64,000 nucleotides of DNA from Tetramitus jugosus (taxonomy: Eukaryota > Heterolobosea > Eutetramitea > Acrasida > Vahlkampfiidae), in contig OW569379.1 in NCBI GenBank assembly GCA_937625935.1, positions 124,001 to 188,000 on the forward strand, in the 5' to 3' direction. The notes under the pieces are model-generated. The model worked only from the letters and a program-made list of their open reading frames with translations. It did no database searches and was not told the DNA's origin. The translations under genes were made by a program, and so were the position numbers. Positions 20,007 through 31,172 of this stretch are shown here, piece after piece. Within the stretch, counting starts at the first letter, position 1. The number at the start of each line of letters is the position of its first letter.

Positions 20007-20954
20007 CTACTTTTCATAGTCCACGAGAACACTAGGATCCAAAATGTTCTTCTTCATCTCCAAAAAGGCCCAAACAATCATCAAATTGTTAAATGAGACA
20101 AAGAGAGCCAATGGCACAGAAGGGAGCAACAATCCAGAGAACATGAGCCAAACAGTCAAGCAAACCCAAACAATTCTACCCAACATCTCATGAGCATACA
20201 CAATCATGTGGCAATTCTTGCTTCTGGCTTGCTTGTACACGAAAAAGAGTGTCAATAGCTGAAGGAAGCCATACCAACGAATGTATAGCTCAACGAGTGG
20301 AGGTGATCTCTGATTGAGCAGGGAGCACCACATGTTGGGCACCAAGAGACATCCAATCGCCTCTGCCAATCCCACAGAGACACTCAATGTCGAAAATACA
20401 ATGCTCAACGGCTTCACGTTAGACAATTGAATTTTCTTTGGTAGCGGCTCGCCTTGTGCTCTCGCGCCAAAATAACCGTTTTTGTAAAGTACCATGAACA
20501 GCGCCAAAATACACCATAGCACTTCGAAGAGACCAAGAGTCAAAACCAAGGTGAAGCTCGCATGTCTCAAAACGAACACAACTAGCGCATAAAATGCCAC
20601 ACCAACCAATCTACTGAAAATAATGGACCTATACATCATGTCATACTTTAACACGTATGTAATCACATAGGGAATGCCTTGAATCATGAGAGCTACACCA
20701 ACCATGTGTGGCCAAGGACCACCATGGTCCTTGATACGATCATAACGATCATGGAAGGAAGTCAATCGAAGGAACCAACTTGGACTGATTGCTAACAGCA
20801 GACCCATACTGAACTGGTACAATGCAAAGATGAGTAACAATGGTTGACGACTCAGTAAATCAAACCGTGAAATCAAGCGTTGAACATCTGTCGTTCCTGC
20901 TCCATTCTTTAGAGAAAATGATTTTAATTGTTGTTGTTTGTTGTTATTGGTCAT
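20007..20954 (-). CDS. Multipass membrane protein of unknown function
   Basis: From the ATG at 20954 the protein has 315 residues and about seven or eight hydrophobic segments, for example LLIFALYQFSMGLLLAISP, MVGVALMIQGIPYVITYVL, FTLVLTLGLFEVLWCILALF and IVWVCLTVWLMFSGLLLP. An upstream in-frame ATG at 21107 would add 51 residues that look like translated CAA/ACA-repeat leader, so the shorter start is preferred. Loops are short, with a Gly-Arg-rich cytosolic-type loop near 180. No transporter family motif is recognised. The C-terminus ends in DPSVLVDYEK. Confidence 0.7.
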   Translation of the reverse strand: MTNNNKQQQLKSFSLKNGAGTTDVQRLISRFDLLSRQPLLLIFALYQFSMGLLLAISPSWFLRLTSFHDRYDRIKDHGGPWPHMVGVALMIQGIPYVITYVLKYDMMYRSIIFSRLVGVAFYALVVFVLRHASFTLVLTLGLFEVLWCILALFMVLYKNGYFGARAQGEPLPKKIQLSNVKPLSIVFSTLSVSVGLAEAIGCLLVPNMWCSLLNQRSPPLVELYIRWYGFLQLLTLFFVYKQARSKNCHMIVYAHEMLGRIVWVCLTVWLMFSGLLLPSVPLALFVSFNNLMIVWAFLEMKKNILDPSVLVDYEK

Positions 20955-21459
20955 TTCTCTCTCTTCTCTTGTTGTTGTATGAGTGATGATGACGGTTGTT
21001 GTTTGTTGTTGAGTGTTGTTTGCTTTGAGGTGATTGTGTTTTGAGGTGTCTGGAATTTGACATGTGGCGAAAAACAACAATTTTGTGTGAAGCGGCCCAA
21101 CAGACATGTTGTGTATATTTTGACATGCGAGCCTTTGGGGACTTTTGACATGTGACGGGAAGTGAAGTGTGAAGAGAAAATGACGAGAGAAATGGGCAGG
21201 TGCAAAGATTGGTGAATTCCTCGTAACCCCTCAATCTCACATATGGAAATGTCGGACACCTGTTTAGAATGACTACAGAGATTTCTTTGGTGTCAAACAC
21301 TACGACCGTCATTATGCCTAGAGGTGTGTATGAAGTTCTCCGTGGTTGGTTGAAATTCGAAAGGAAATGGCAAAACAATCCACCATGCAAACGACAATAG
21401 TTATACCAAAAAACGTTTCTCACACATCACCAATAAAATAGTAGAATTATTTTTGCAGT
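20955..21459. other. Intergenic region and possible 5' leader
   Basis: These 505 bp lie upstream of the membrane protein gene and downstream of eIF3i, both on the minus strand. The part nearest 20955 is a run of CAA/ACA-type repeats on the coding strand and is probably untranslated leader. No RNA gene, repeat unit longer than a trinucleotide, or convincing extra gene is seen. Confidence 0.35.
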
Positions 21460-22839
21460 TTATTTGTTGATTGCAGTGAGAGAGTTGACACCGTCATCCA
21501 TGTTCAAATAAGCCTTGTCAAACTTGTGTAATCGCACATAACCGTCCTCACCACCAGATGCGAAACCAAGACCATCAGGAGTGTAGGCCAAAATGTGAAT
21601 AGGACCAAAATGACCTCTCACCTTACCAATCTCCTCCTCAAACACCATGTGGAAGAATCGTATATCGAAATAAGTACTCTTACCAAGTGTAGTGGTCACA
21701 TCTCTCGAGTCTGTACCTCCTCCAAGAATGACATGCATCTTATTTGGTGAGATGGCTGCGCTGTTCACTGGTTCAGTAGACTTGTAAGTCTTGATCAATT
21801 CCAATGTTGTGGTGTGGAACAATTTTGCAGTGTTATCAGTGGATGAACTGATAAAGAGCAACTTGTCCTTGGAGAGAGAAATCTTTGTGACAGCCAATCT
21901 GTGTTCCTTGACTTGACCCAAGCATTGACCAGAGTTGGTATCGTAGAGACGAACGGAACCGTCGTCACAACCGCAGACAATCTTTTCGTTCAATGGACCC
22001 CACATGGCACATGTAATCTTTTCATTTTGTTGTATCTTAAGAGAGGCAATGTGGCCTATTGTTGGTTATTGTTATTATTAGTATTAGTATTAGTATTATT
22101 GGTGATTATGATATTATTGATGATTAATTCATTTGTTTTCACACGCAATGCGTCCAAAAAAAAGCATTTTTAAATCGATTGATCAATGAAAAAACATGTT
22201 AGCTCTTGTTGTCAATAATCACATAAAAACAACATAATCATTCTGAAAACATACGTTTTCCACGATCATCATAATCATTGTCTTCCATGGCAGCTTGTGG
22301 AATATTGAAAATGTGAATAGCAGGAGTGTTTCTATAGGAAGAATCAGTGACGCACAAAAATTGACGATCGCCTTCAGCAAATTGAATGGCTCTCACAGGT
22401 GTATCCAATTGAAATTCAGTAATCTTCTTTCCAGACATCACATCCCATAGTACACACTTGTGATCTGCATTGGCAGAGATCATTCTAGTAGAGTCAGCTA
22501 TAAGTATATATACATATGATCGTGTGGTGTTTCATTTTGAAAGAGATCAACTTGAGTCAGTCTTCATGTTCAACAAGTTGCACTGTAGAGTGCGAAAAAA
22601 AAGGCGCGAAAAAAAGCTTTTTGATTGAAACATGAAATAAACAAAAATCAAAGCATACCTGAAACGTCCAGGCATGTGACAGCACCAGAGTTTTTGTATG
22701 ATCCCAACAATTGACCATCAGAGACTCTCCAAACGGTGCAGAGGGAATCCTTTGAGGAAACAAAGAGCAAATCACCCTCTCTGTTAAATTTCAACCACGT
22801 GATTGGGTTCATGTGGGCGTGCAATAAGAATGGCTTCAT
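21460..22839 (-). CDS. EIF3I: Translation initiation factor eIF3 subunit I, three exons
   Basis: Coding exons on the minus strand are 22839-22659, 22497-22255 and 22055-21460, giving 339 residues. The introns (161 and 199 bp) run GTATGC..TATAG and GTATGT..AATAG. The protein follows eIF3i throughout: MKPFLLHAHMNPITWLKFNR at the start, then LFVSSKDSLCTVW, KITCAMWGP, DNTAKLFHTTTLE, PVNSAAISPN, GGEDGYVRLHKFD at the end. It is a seven-bladed WD40 propeller that sits in the yeast-core eIF3 complex with subunits b and g and helps scanning on the 40S subunit. Both splice pairs restore the family alignment with no gap, which supports them strongly. Confidence 0.9.
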
Positions 22840-23041
22840 TTTTTCGTATTAATTCGTGTAAGTGTTGTTGATGTTGATGATGTTTTTGTTGTTCTTTGAT
22901 TTTTTGTGTGTAAAAAGAAATTTTTTTCTTCTTCAACAAAGGCGGGGAAAAAGAGGGACAATCTCGCATGCCAGTTTCACGTCTGAGATTGAGAGTTAGA
23001 TCTCAGAAAAGTTGGTGGTGAATTTTCATCTTTGATTCTCT

Positions 23042-23338
23042 TTAGCTCTTTATTCGTGTCGCATCAGAATCTTTGGATCTTTCTTTTCTGGATCGAAGTA
23101 GTTGAAGAGCTGTGCTCGAATTCAAACCATCTTGGAGGCGATACAGTCGTATGATTTGCACCTTCTCCTTGTGTTCCGGAAGCAATCGGAATTCACCATT
23201 GGTCAGATCAGATGAACAGCTGCAAAATGCCACCAGGCTTTCTCTTTGGAGTGATGACGTCAGCCCATTTTCCGCCTTACAATGAAAAAAAACTAAATTT
23301 TACCTCTTGTGAAATTCTCCTCTCTGCTTTGGTGGCAT
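23042..23338 (-). CDS. Two-exon 70-residue basic protein of unknown function
   Basis: Exon 23338-23304 codes MPPKQRGEFHK plus two bases; an 84-bp intron (GTAAAA..TTTTGCAG) follows, and exon 23219-23042 completes the frame. The predicted product has 70 residues, with a helical centre (KEKVQIIRLYRLQDGLNSSTALQLL) and a basic Ser-rich tail. Without splicing the second exon has no good ATG context, and the joined frame reads cleanly, so a real small gene is likely. An ATG two codons earlier (23344) is possible. The start lies 66 bp from the divergent SRP receptor gene. No family is recognised. Confidence 0.5.
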
Positions 23339-23403
23339 GAACATAAGAAACTCTTCCAACACATAGTTCACACAAAAAACAAAACAACAACAACCGAACA
23401 ACA

Positions 23404-25386
23404 ATGATTGATAACGTGACAATTGTGACCAAGGGTGGTCTCGTACTCTGGAGTCACACAACTCATCCATTGACTGGCAACCCAGTGAACGCACTCATTA
23501 GAAACGTGTTGCTCGAATCAAGATCCTCCGAAAAGAGCTACAACTATGACAAGTACGTTCTGAAATGGTCACTCGAAAATGACCTCGATCTCCTGTTTAT
23601 CGTCGCTTATCAAAAAATGATTCCATTGCTCTATGTCGATGAATTGTTGGCACTTGTCAAGCAACAATTTTTGAACAATTTTAAAGATGTGTTGAGTGGT
23701 GCCAAAAAGTCATCTTCATCTTCACAACAATCATCAAACAATAGCAATGGTAGCTCAACAACACAAACACTCAGTCATTATAATTTCTCCGAATTTACGG
23801 AAGAGTACAAGAATATTTTGAGAGCAGTAGAAATGAGAGACAGAGAGAATCGAGCACTCAAGAAACAAGGCGCTTTCCAAAAGCAAACCGTGTCGGAGCG
23901 ATTGAGAAGTGAAAAACAAATTCAAAAAGAAAAGGAAAAAAAATTGGCGCGAGATCAGAGACGACGAACAAACAACAATAATAGTGAAGAAGAAGAAGAA
24001 GAGGAGAATAGTGATGAAGACAATGATAGTGACAATAGCAATTCGGATAGTGAGTCACCAACGACGCCTACTCATCAACAAACAAACAATAGAGACAGTT
24101 TGGATGCACAGTCATTGTCTCCATCTGTTCGTAGATCAGGCAGCAAGAGAGAAATGAAAACATTTTCGAAAAAGGATAGTCCAGCGACTGGTAGCAACAG
24201 CAGTGGTAGTAAACCAGTGAAAAAGGCAACCAAGTGGGACGATATGAAGTATACAAAGGCAGCTGCAGATGCGTTGAATGCAAACAAGAAGAATACCAGT
24301 TCGGAGGATGATCAAGTCAATGCATTCATGAATCGATACATGCCAGATCGCAATGCAAGAACCAATATCGATGATGATGATGATGAAAGCAGTTTCAATG
24401 CCAATGATTACAAGTTGCAGGAGAAGGAGGAGAAGAAGACTGGAATCTTTGGATCGTTCTTCAACAATTTGGCCAACGGAAAAACCATTGAAAAGGAAGA
24501 GTTGGGGCCTCTCATGCAAAAGTTTAAGGAGTCATTGATATCAAAGAATGTGGCTGCTGAGATTGCAGAAAAGATTTGTGAGTCTGTTGCTGAAGATTTG
24601 CAGGGAAAGAAGATTGGTGCATTTACGCGATTGCAATCCGAAGTGATACGATCACTGGAGGAGACAATGACTCGAATTCTCACACCAAAGCGCAACATTG
24701 ACATGCTGCGTGATATTATGGCAGCTAGAGAACAGAATAGACCGTATGTGATCACGTTCTGCGGTGTTAACGGTGTCGGCAAGTCAACCAGTCTTTCCAA
24801 GATTTGCTTCTGGTTATTGCAAAACAATCTCAAGTGTCTGATTGCTGCTTGTGATACGTTCCGTTCGGGCGCTGTCGAACAATTGAATGTTCATGCCAAG
24901 TGTCTCAATGTACCAGTATATGATCGCGGTTACGGCAAGGATATCTCTATCGTGGCCAAGGAGGCAATCAACGAAGCAAAACGAAAGAATTATGACGTAG
25001 TGTTGGTTGATACTGCAGGAAGAATGCAAGACAATGAACCACTCATGAAATCATTAACCAAATTAATTTATTTGAACAATCCTGACATGGTATTGTTCGT
25101 AGGTGAAGCTCTCGTTGGTAACGACGGCATCGATCAACTAATGAAATTCAATGATGCACTAAAAAACATTTCCATGGGTGAGAATGCCGCAGCTGTGGCA
25201 CCTGCTAGAGATTTGATCGATGGTATCGTGCTCACAAAGTTTGATACGATTGATGACAAGGTGGGAGCTGCTATATCCATGGTGTACAAGACTGGACATC
25301 CAATCGTGTTTGTTGGTGTTGGTCAGACATATACCGATCTCAAGAAACTGTCCATCAAGTCTGTCGTGAGGTCACTGCTCAACTAA
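23404..25386 (+). CDS. SRPRA: Signal recognition particle receptor subunit alpha
   Basis: The 660-residue protein begins with a longin-type SRX domain (MIDNVTIVTKGGLVLWSHTT) that binds the beta subunit. Residues 100-330 form a charged linker with Ser, Glu and Asp tracts. The NG domain of SRP GTPases follows: GVNGVGKST P-loop near 455, DTFRSGAVEQL, DTAGRMQDN near 537, GEALVGND, LTKFDTIDDKVG near 610, and the closing GVGQTYTDLK. It docks ribosome-bound SRP at the endoplasmic reticulum membrane and hydrolyses GTP with SRP54. All GTPase motifs are intact. It is one exon, and length is close to the animal protein. Confidence 0.95.
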   Translation: MIDNVTIVTKGGLVLWSHTTHPLTGNPVNALIRNVLLESRSSEKSYNYDKYVLKWSLENDLDLLFIVAYQKMIPLLYVDELLALVKQQFLNNFKDVLSGAKKSSSSSQQSSNNSNGSSTTQTLSHYNFSEFTEEYKNILRAVEMRDRENRALKKQGAFQKQTVSERLRSEKQIQKEKEKKLARDQRRRTNNNNSEEEEEEENSDEDNDSDNSNSDSESPTTPTHQQTNNRDSLDAQSLSPSVRRSGSKREMKTFSKKDSPATGSNSSGSKPVKKATKWDDMKYTKAAADALNANKKNTSSEDDQVNAFMNRYMPDRNARTNIDDDDDESSFNANDYKLQEKEEKKTGIFGSFFNNLANGKTIEKEELGPLMQKFKESLISKNVAAEIAEKICESVAEDLQGKKIGAFTRLQSEVIRSLEETMTRILTPKRNIDMLRDIMAAREQNRPYVITFCGVNGVGKSTSLSKICFWLLQNNLKCLIAACDTFRSGAVEQLNVHAKCLNVPVYDRGYGKDISIVAKEAINEAKRKNYDVVLVDTAGRMQDNEPLMKSLTKLIYLNNPDMVLFVGEALVGNDGIDQLMKFNDALKNISMGENAAAVAPARDLIDGIVLTKFDTIDDKVGAAISMVYKTGHPIVFVGVGQTYTDLKKLSIKSVVRSLLN

Positions 25387-25561
25387 GTCTCTGTAGATAA
25401 AAAATAAAACTGTATTCTCCTTCGTATTCTGATTACTTCATGAGGAACCATCACCCTCCAAACATCCGACATCCAGATTGGCTACCGTCAAAATCAATCA
25501 ACAACAAGAAACAGAAAAAGAATTCAAAAACAACCAACCCAAAAACAAACTCCACCCTCTC

Positions 25562-26899
25562 ATGTCATCCAATCATAACAGACCTTATCGTCTCCTCATT
25601 GAACAAGCATCCCAACTGGTTACCATTACCTCGGATCCCTCTCTACGCTTGAAAAAAGGCAAAGATCAAAATTCGATTCAAATCATTGAGAATGGATCGA
25701 TGATTGTAGGTCAGAATGGAACCATTGTAGCGATTGGTACACATGAGGATCTCCTTCAAGAACATCCGTTCATTAAGGATCACTCTCAGTTCGAAACAGT
25801 GATCAATGCACGTGGCAAGAGTGTGGTGCCTGGATTGGTCGATGGTCACACACATCCAGTGTGGTCCGGTGATCGAACACACGAGTTTAGTATGAAGTTG
25901 AGTGGTGCAACGTACATGGACATTCATAAGATGGGTGGTGGAATTGCGTTTACGGTGAGACACACGAGACAGTCGTCCGAAGAGGAGTTGAGTCACTTGT
26001 TGCAAAAGAGGTTGAGAACCATGTTGCGCAACGGTTCTACTGTTGTGGAAGCCAAGAGTGGTTATGGATTGAATACGGAGACTGAGATGAAAATGCTAAA
26101 GGTAATCCATGCGGTCAACCAAAAGTATGCTGATCGTTTGCCGCACATGATTGCCAATTATTTGGGTGCTCATTCGGTTCCCAAGGCAGACAGTGTGACA
26201 ATGACCGAATATACTCAAATGGTTATTGAAGAACAGATACCAGAGTTGATTCGGTTGAGAGATCAGGGCTTGATTGATCCCAAGTTTATTGACGTGTTCC
26301 ATGAGGAAGGTGTCTTCGATACGGAGAGCACAAGACAGATTCTGTTAGCCGGTAGAGAAAAGGCCAACCTCAAGATTAATTTCCATGGTGACGAGTTGCA
26401 CGCAATGAAGAGTGCAGAGTTGGGTGCTGAGATTGGTGCACTCGGAATCAGTCACTTGGAGATGATTAGTGAAGAGGGAACCAGGCTCATGGCAGAGAAG
26501 GAAATTTGTGCTGTTCTGTTGCCAACAACTGCCTATGTTTTGAGAATTGAATACCCTCCTGCACGTAAGCTCATTGACAGCGGTGTTCCTGTTGTTGTGG
26601 CATCTGATTTCAATCCAAATGCCCATTGCATGAGTTTGCCATTTGTCATGAATCTCAGTTGTGTCAACATGAGAATGACCATGCAAGAGGCATTGGTTGC
26701 TTGTACACTGAATGCTGCTGCCTCCTTGGACTGTAGCGACAAGTATGGCTCACTCACTCGTGGTAAATTTGGAGATTGTGTCATTGTGAACTCTGCCAAC
26801 TGGGAGCACTTGATTTATGAGATTGGAAATTCATCAGACTCTGTCATTAGCAAAGTGATCAAGCATGGCTGTGTTGTCGTCGATAATCCAGAGCTCTAA
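25562..26899 (+). CDS. hutI: Imidazolonepropionase
   Basis: From the ATG at 25562 the product has 445 residues and follows HutI/AMDHD1 along its length. Recognisable blocks are the metal-binding VDGHTHPVWSGDR, the MGGGIAFTVRHTR loop, VEAKSGYGL, a FHGDELH histidine, GALGISHLE, the LLPTTAY block and SDFNPN. The enzyme hydrolyses imidazolone-5-propionate to N-formimino-glutamate in histidine breakdown. The frame extends upstream only through a TTG, and the extra residues are low-complexity, so the ATG giving MSSNHNRPYRLLIEQASQ is chosen; animal homologues start similarly. Catalytic His, Glu and Asp residues appear present. No other histidine-utilisation gene is nearby, as expected in a eukaryote. 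Confidence 0.93.
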   Translation: MSSNHNRPYRLLIEQASQLVTITSDPSLRLKKGKDQNSIQIIENGSMIVGQNGTIVAIGTHEDLLQEHPFIKDHSQFETVINARGKSVVPGLVDGHTHPVWSGDRTHEFSMKLSGATYMDIHKMGGGIAFTVRHTRQSSEEELSHLLQKRLRTMLRNGSTVVEAKSGYGLNTETEMKMLKVIHAVNQKYADRLPHMIANYLGAHSVPKADSVTMTEYTQMVIEEQIPELIRLRDQGLIDPKFIDVFHEEGVFDTESTRQILLAGREKANLKINFHGDELHAMKSAELGAEIGALGISHLEMISEEGTRLMAEKEICAVLLPTTAYVLRIEYPPARKLIDSGVPVVVASDFNPNAHCMSLPFVMNLSCVNMRMTMQEALVACTLNAAASLDCSDKYGSLTRGKFGDCVIVNSANWEHLIYEIGNSSDSVISKVIKHGCVVVDNPEL

Positions 26900-26995
26900 C
26901 ACTTCATTTCGTAAAATTAAAGTCATTGTTTTTTGTGCTCACTCATCATCTCTTCACACAATAATAATCAAACATTTTTCTCCAAGAACTAAAGA

Positions 26996-27856
26996 CTACT
27001 TTGTGAACCATGAAGGTTCCAACACTGGTGTCTTTGGTTTCATATCAGTCAACGGAGGGCTCACCAATCCGTCCACATGATGAAAATCATACACATCGTC
27101 CACTCTCTTCAACAATCCATCTCTCTCCCACTTGCGCAACTCGTGATCCTTTGTCGCATTCATCGTAATCATCAACTGATTTCGTTCCGCATTCGAATAA
27201 ACTGTTCTAAATCTCTCCTCTAACTGAGTCAATGGAACTTCCAACTTTGCTCCCGTTCTCAAATTGGTTCGTTGAACAGGATCCACCGAAGCAATATACA
27301 CTTGCTTCACGTGCTTTGGTTTTTTTGTAAAGATGGCGCGCGCTTTTATGGCGGGAAACGTATAAGGTGCATCATTGGGATAAGGAATGTAGTGATGCTG
27401 ATAGGACATGGTTCGATCATCACCACTCAAAATCCTTGAGCCAACCATCTTTGATGATGAGCTTTGTGCAGAGGCAGCAGTCACAGATCTCAATCGATAC
27501 TGCTCCATATCACTGGGAGGAGTGAAATAATGAGGTCTTTCACCAAAGTAGGGACTATGGCTCGTAGCAAACGACGTTGGCAGTGAATCACCACGACTTT
27601 TTGTTGATTCACTGATTGTGGATCCTTCATCTGCTGCCAGCAGTTGTTTGCTCTCTGGTGATGATGGTAAGCTACGTGCTTGTGATAGCTTCTTTCGTCT
27701 TGTTGCTTCATTTTGTCGTTGCTTGGCAACGGACCATTGAGCTACAATGTCCCAGACGAGCATGGGTAGAGGCCTGTTGCTCAAGCTACGTTGTCTGTTG
27801 TGCCATTGAGCGCCAAGAAGAGCAGCGATTGCCAACAAGATTGTTTGACCGATCAT
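26996..27856 (-). CDS. Membrane-anchored protein of unknown function
   Basis: From the first ATG at 27856 the protein has 286 residues and opens with one hydrophobic segment (MIGQTILLAIAALLGAQW), a likely uncleaved anchor or mitochondrial signal-anchor. Arg/Lys-rich, Ser-rich sequence follows to about residue 150. The C-terminal half (VKQVYIASVDPVQRTNLRTG, then EERFRTVYSNAERNQLM) looks folded and ends in FTK. The longer frame begins at a TTG and is not used. No family is recognised. It converges on the imidazolonepropionase gene, 96 bp away, and is divergent from ribosomal protein L7. Confidence 0.65.
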   Translation of the reverse strand: MIGQTILLAIAALLGAQWHNRQRSLSNRPLPMLVWDIVAQWSVAKQRQNEATRRKKLSQARSLPSSPESKQLLAADEGSTISESTKSRGDSLPTSFATSHSPYFGERPHYFTPPSDMEQYRLRSVTAASAQSSSSKMVGSRILSGDDRTMSYQHHYIPYPNDAPYTFPAIKARAIFTKKPKHVKQVYIASVDPVQRTNLRTGAKLEVPLTQLEERFRTVYSNAERNQLMITMNATKDHELRKWERDGLLKRVDDVYDFHHVDGLVSPPLTDMKPKTPVLEPSWFTK

Positions 27857-28075
27857 CTCATACTTCTGTGGATCAAGACACAACAATGACAAGAGAAAAG
27901 TTTTTGGTCTCGTCGGTGTATTAGCAAGTTCATTGAAAAATCTGAAGCTTTAATTTTTTTGTTGAACCCAACCATTTTTCGGGTCAACCAGGTAAAAAGT
28001 CACAAATTTTTGACAAACAAAAAATCAATCACAAACCTCATTACCCATAACAGCCATAACACTTTTATATTCAAA

Positions 28076-28822
28076 ATGGTAAAGACAGTCGCCGATGTTA
28101 CACCAGTCGTCAAGGCTCCAGAAACCTTGTTGAACAGAAGAAACAGAAACGCCGAAGCTGCAAAGCAAAGAGCTGAGAAGGAAGCTTCCATCAAGAAGAA
28201 GACTAGACAAAACAGAAAGGTTATCGCCAAGCGTGCTGAAAAGTATGCCAAGGAATACCAAACTGAACAAAACAGAGTTGCTCAATTCAAGAGACAAGCT
28301 GCTGCTCACGGAAACATCTTTGTTGAGGGTGAAGCTAAGCTCGCTTTCGTCATCAGAACTAGAGGTTTGAAGAGTGTCAGCCCAAAGGCTAGAAAGGCTC
28401 TTCAATTGTTGAGACTCAGACAAATCAACAACGGTGTCTTCGTTAGATTGAACAAGGCTACCATCAACATGTTGAGACTTGTCGAACCATACATCTCATA
28501 CGGTTACCCAGACCAAAAGTCTGTCTCCGACTTGGTTTACAAGAGAGGTTATGCTAAGGTCAACGGCCAAAGAATCCCAATCACAAGCAATGCTATCATT
28601 GAAGAACAACTCGGCAAATTCGACATTTTGTGCGTTGAAGATTTGATTCACGAAATCTACACTGTCGGTCCACACTTCAAGGAAGCCTCCAACTTCTTGT
28701 GGCCATTCAAGCTGACTCACCCAACTGGTGGTTATGAGTCAATCAAGAAGCACTTTGTTTTGGGTGGTTCTTTCGGTAACCGTGAACAATACATGGTCGA
28801 CCTCATCCAAAAGATGCTCTAA
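28076..28822 (+). CDS. RPL7: 60S ribosomal protein L7 (uL30)
   Basis: The 248-residue product matches eukaryotic uL30: a basic N-terminal helix (RRNRNAEAAKQRAEKEASIKK), LAFVIRTRGLKSVSPKARK, LRLRQINNGVFVRLNKA, VEPYISYGYPDQKSV, LVYKRGYAKVNGQRIPITSN and the closing EQYMVDLIQKML. It binds 25S/28S rRNA in the large subunit. The frame runs upstream to 27959, but the ATG at 28076 in the context AAAATGG gives the family N-terminus. Codon use is strongly skewed to C-ending codons (GTC, AAC, CTC, ACC), unlike neighbours, as expected for a very highly expressed gene. Confidence 0.96.
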   Translation: MVKTVADVTPVVKAPETLLNRRNRNAEAAKQRAEKEASIKKKTRQNRKVIAKRAEKYAKEYQTEQNRVAQFKRQAAAHGNIFVEGEAKLAFVIRTRGLKSVSPKARKALQLLRLRQINNGVFVRLNKATINMLRLVEPYISYGYPDQKSVSDLVYKRGYAKVNGQRIPITSNAIIEEQLGKFDILCVEDLIHEIYTVGPHFKEASNFLWPFKLTHPTGGYESIKKHFVLGGSFGNREQYMVDLIQKML

Positions 28823-28884
28823 ATTTGAAGTCTATAAAATGTCATGTTTGTTCTTTCAGTTTTTCGCTCTTTTGACAAATTTAT

Positions 28885-31063
28885 TCAATTTTCATGCAAA
28901 ACAAAAGGTAATTCGCACAATGGCTTGAGGTTTTGGAAGAGATGGGTAGTAATGGACGGCTTGACTAACACAGCATCCTGCTTGTAATACTTTGAGATGA
29001 TTGGCATAAATCTGCGCGAGAATAGTACTGCCAAACTCCTGTGTAGAATCTTGTAGCTGCATGATTCACCAAATCAGTGAGTGGAAAGGAACAATCAAAT
29101 GACAAACAAAAAAAATTCACAAGCATCCACATACTTGAGACAGTAGCACACAAAACTGTTAAACTTTTTTGTACTCAACTCGTCCTTGCTCAAAATCGAG
29201 TACCTCCTTGAATTCACAAGTTCATTGATCGTTTGTACCATACCACTCAGATCATAACTATTTGTTATACTCTGTTGGATATCTGTTGCATTAGCACAGA
29301 ACTCAATGACACTCCAGAAGTGAGAAACACAGCCAGGTGTGAATCTGACGAACCATCCATCGTTTTGATTGAGACCGCAAGATAGCATTTTGAGTAGAAG
29401 GGGACAGAGTATATTCCTGATCAATTGACCTATTCCTGGATTTTGTAATTCATCTCCAATGTCCTCCTATGTCAGCGAAAGTTGGGTTAGTGCCATGACA
29501 TACTTCAAGTACATGTTAGTGCTTGTTACTTACTGCGTCACAACCCATGGAGTCTGTTTTCGAGGCAAAGTAATCCGTAATTGTCTTGACCTGTTTGGTG
29601 AGATCAAGGTTGAGCTTTGCTATCTCCGGACTAAGAAGATTCTCCAAACCAACTGAGTTAGTTCGTGATTTTGAGAAACCAAAATCAAATGAAAAGGAGT
29701 GTTGAATGAATGTGAGGATAGAGAGAATAGAGTCCTTGTGTTGATGAGAGAGCATGAGGGATCCTTCTTCATAACATTCCTCTCGATACAGATCACAACT
29801 TAGTAAGTCTGCGGTCAACTTATGCAAGTATCTCATTTCAAGCAAAAATTTTAGAAACAGTGTACACTTGTGCTCCGTAGAGTGATTTTTGTTTGATAAG
29901 AGTAATCTAACCTCTATTGTAACATGTTAAGAATAAGATATGAGATACAAGAACATACACCGATTGGACATACCCTCTGTGGATTCAAATTCATTGATGA
30001 TGTCCATTCTTTCTATAATTTCAAGGGACTCAAATATTGAATAGAGATTCTTCTGACCTCCCATAAAAGAAGAAACGGGTCTGTTTACGAGTATTGCCTT
30101 GATTCCATACAAGATGGTGTCTACATCGGGAGTTTCTCTACTGAGAATCAATATATGATGATCTAGGGGATTGTCTGGAAACTGGATACATAGTTGATGT
30201 TGCATTAGCTTTAGTAAGTCTTTTCTAAATTCCTTCAGTAGTGGATGATCCATTAATGGAATTCTAGACTCAATGATCTCCAACTGATGAATTTTGTGGA
30301 TACTAGTAGACTCTTGGACTTCGTTTGCTACTGCTTTTGTTGAAGAACAAGTTTCATTAACAAAGTCATTTTCATCGCCAGAACTGGCTTCATTCGATAC
30401 TTGTACGGAGGGAACGCTAAGGTTATTGCTTACAAGATCATCTGTATGACTATCTTCGTGATACTCATCGTACTCTTCGTGGTCATCGGTTCTCAGAGGA
30501 GGTTCAATCTTATTACTATCATGTAAAGAAGTTCTATCAAATTTGTTGTTTTCTTCATACTCTTCATTTTTATCGGGACTGTCACTTGGTACAATCCGAT
30601 CAGATACATCATCCTCGTCGTCATACTCTTCGTACTCTTCCACCTCATCGACATGAACAACATCATCTGTAGTAATATTAGACTTCATTGGAATTTCTTT
30701 CACTATTTCTGCATTCAAAATATGATTGAGTTCATTTCTCTCTACTCGAAACATTGTTTCACCCTCGATGGAACTCAAATTGTTCATGGCCATGGTTTCT
30801 ACATCAATGATCTTAGAATATTTAGCTCTAAATTTCTCAGAGTTGTATCCGACACGAAGTTGATACATAAATTTTAGATAACTCTCTGATTCTTTCCACC
30901 TCTTCAAGTGTTCCGCTTTGTCTTTCAACTCATGTTCCATATTGAACATGTAGTAACCAAGTTCCGAACAATCTTTGAAAGTTTCCATCTTCTCAACCCA
31001 AGAGTTGACACTACCAGGATGCAGCACATCAACAGATCGAAGTCTCGAACTCTTAATCGTCAT
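28885..31063 (-). CDS. Four-exon acidic protein of unknown function
   Basis: Coding exons on the minus strand are 31063-29974, 29913-29534, 29466-29135 and 29056-28885, giving 657 residues. The three introns are 60, 67 and 78 bp, with donors GTATGT, GTAAGT and GTATGT. Every junction keeps the frame, and a stop followed by ATAAA ends the gene. Residues 130-225 are very acidic with Glu-Tyr-Asp repeats (EVEEYEEYDDEDD). The rest is predicted mainly helical, including LLSNKNHSTEHKCTLFLKF and SVIEFCANATD. No catalytic motif, signal peptide or membrane segment is seen and no family is recognised. It is the most intron-rich gene in the window. Confidence 0.72.
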
Positions 31064-31172
31064 CACTTTATCCCGTTTTTTCTGTAAATCCTTCCCGATT
31101 TCCCGCTAATTCACACCGATTGAACCTTCTTCAAAAAATCAAACAAAGCAAAAACAATAACAACAAAAAATC

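Noticed and set aside
25440-25561. Upstream extension of imidazolonepropionase
   Set aside because: The longer frame begins at TTG and adds a low-complexity stretch absent from the family; the ATG at 25562 restores the usual N-terminus.
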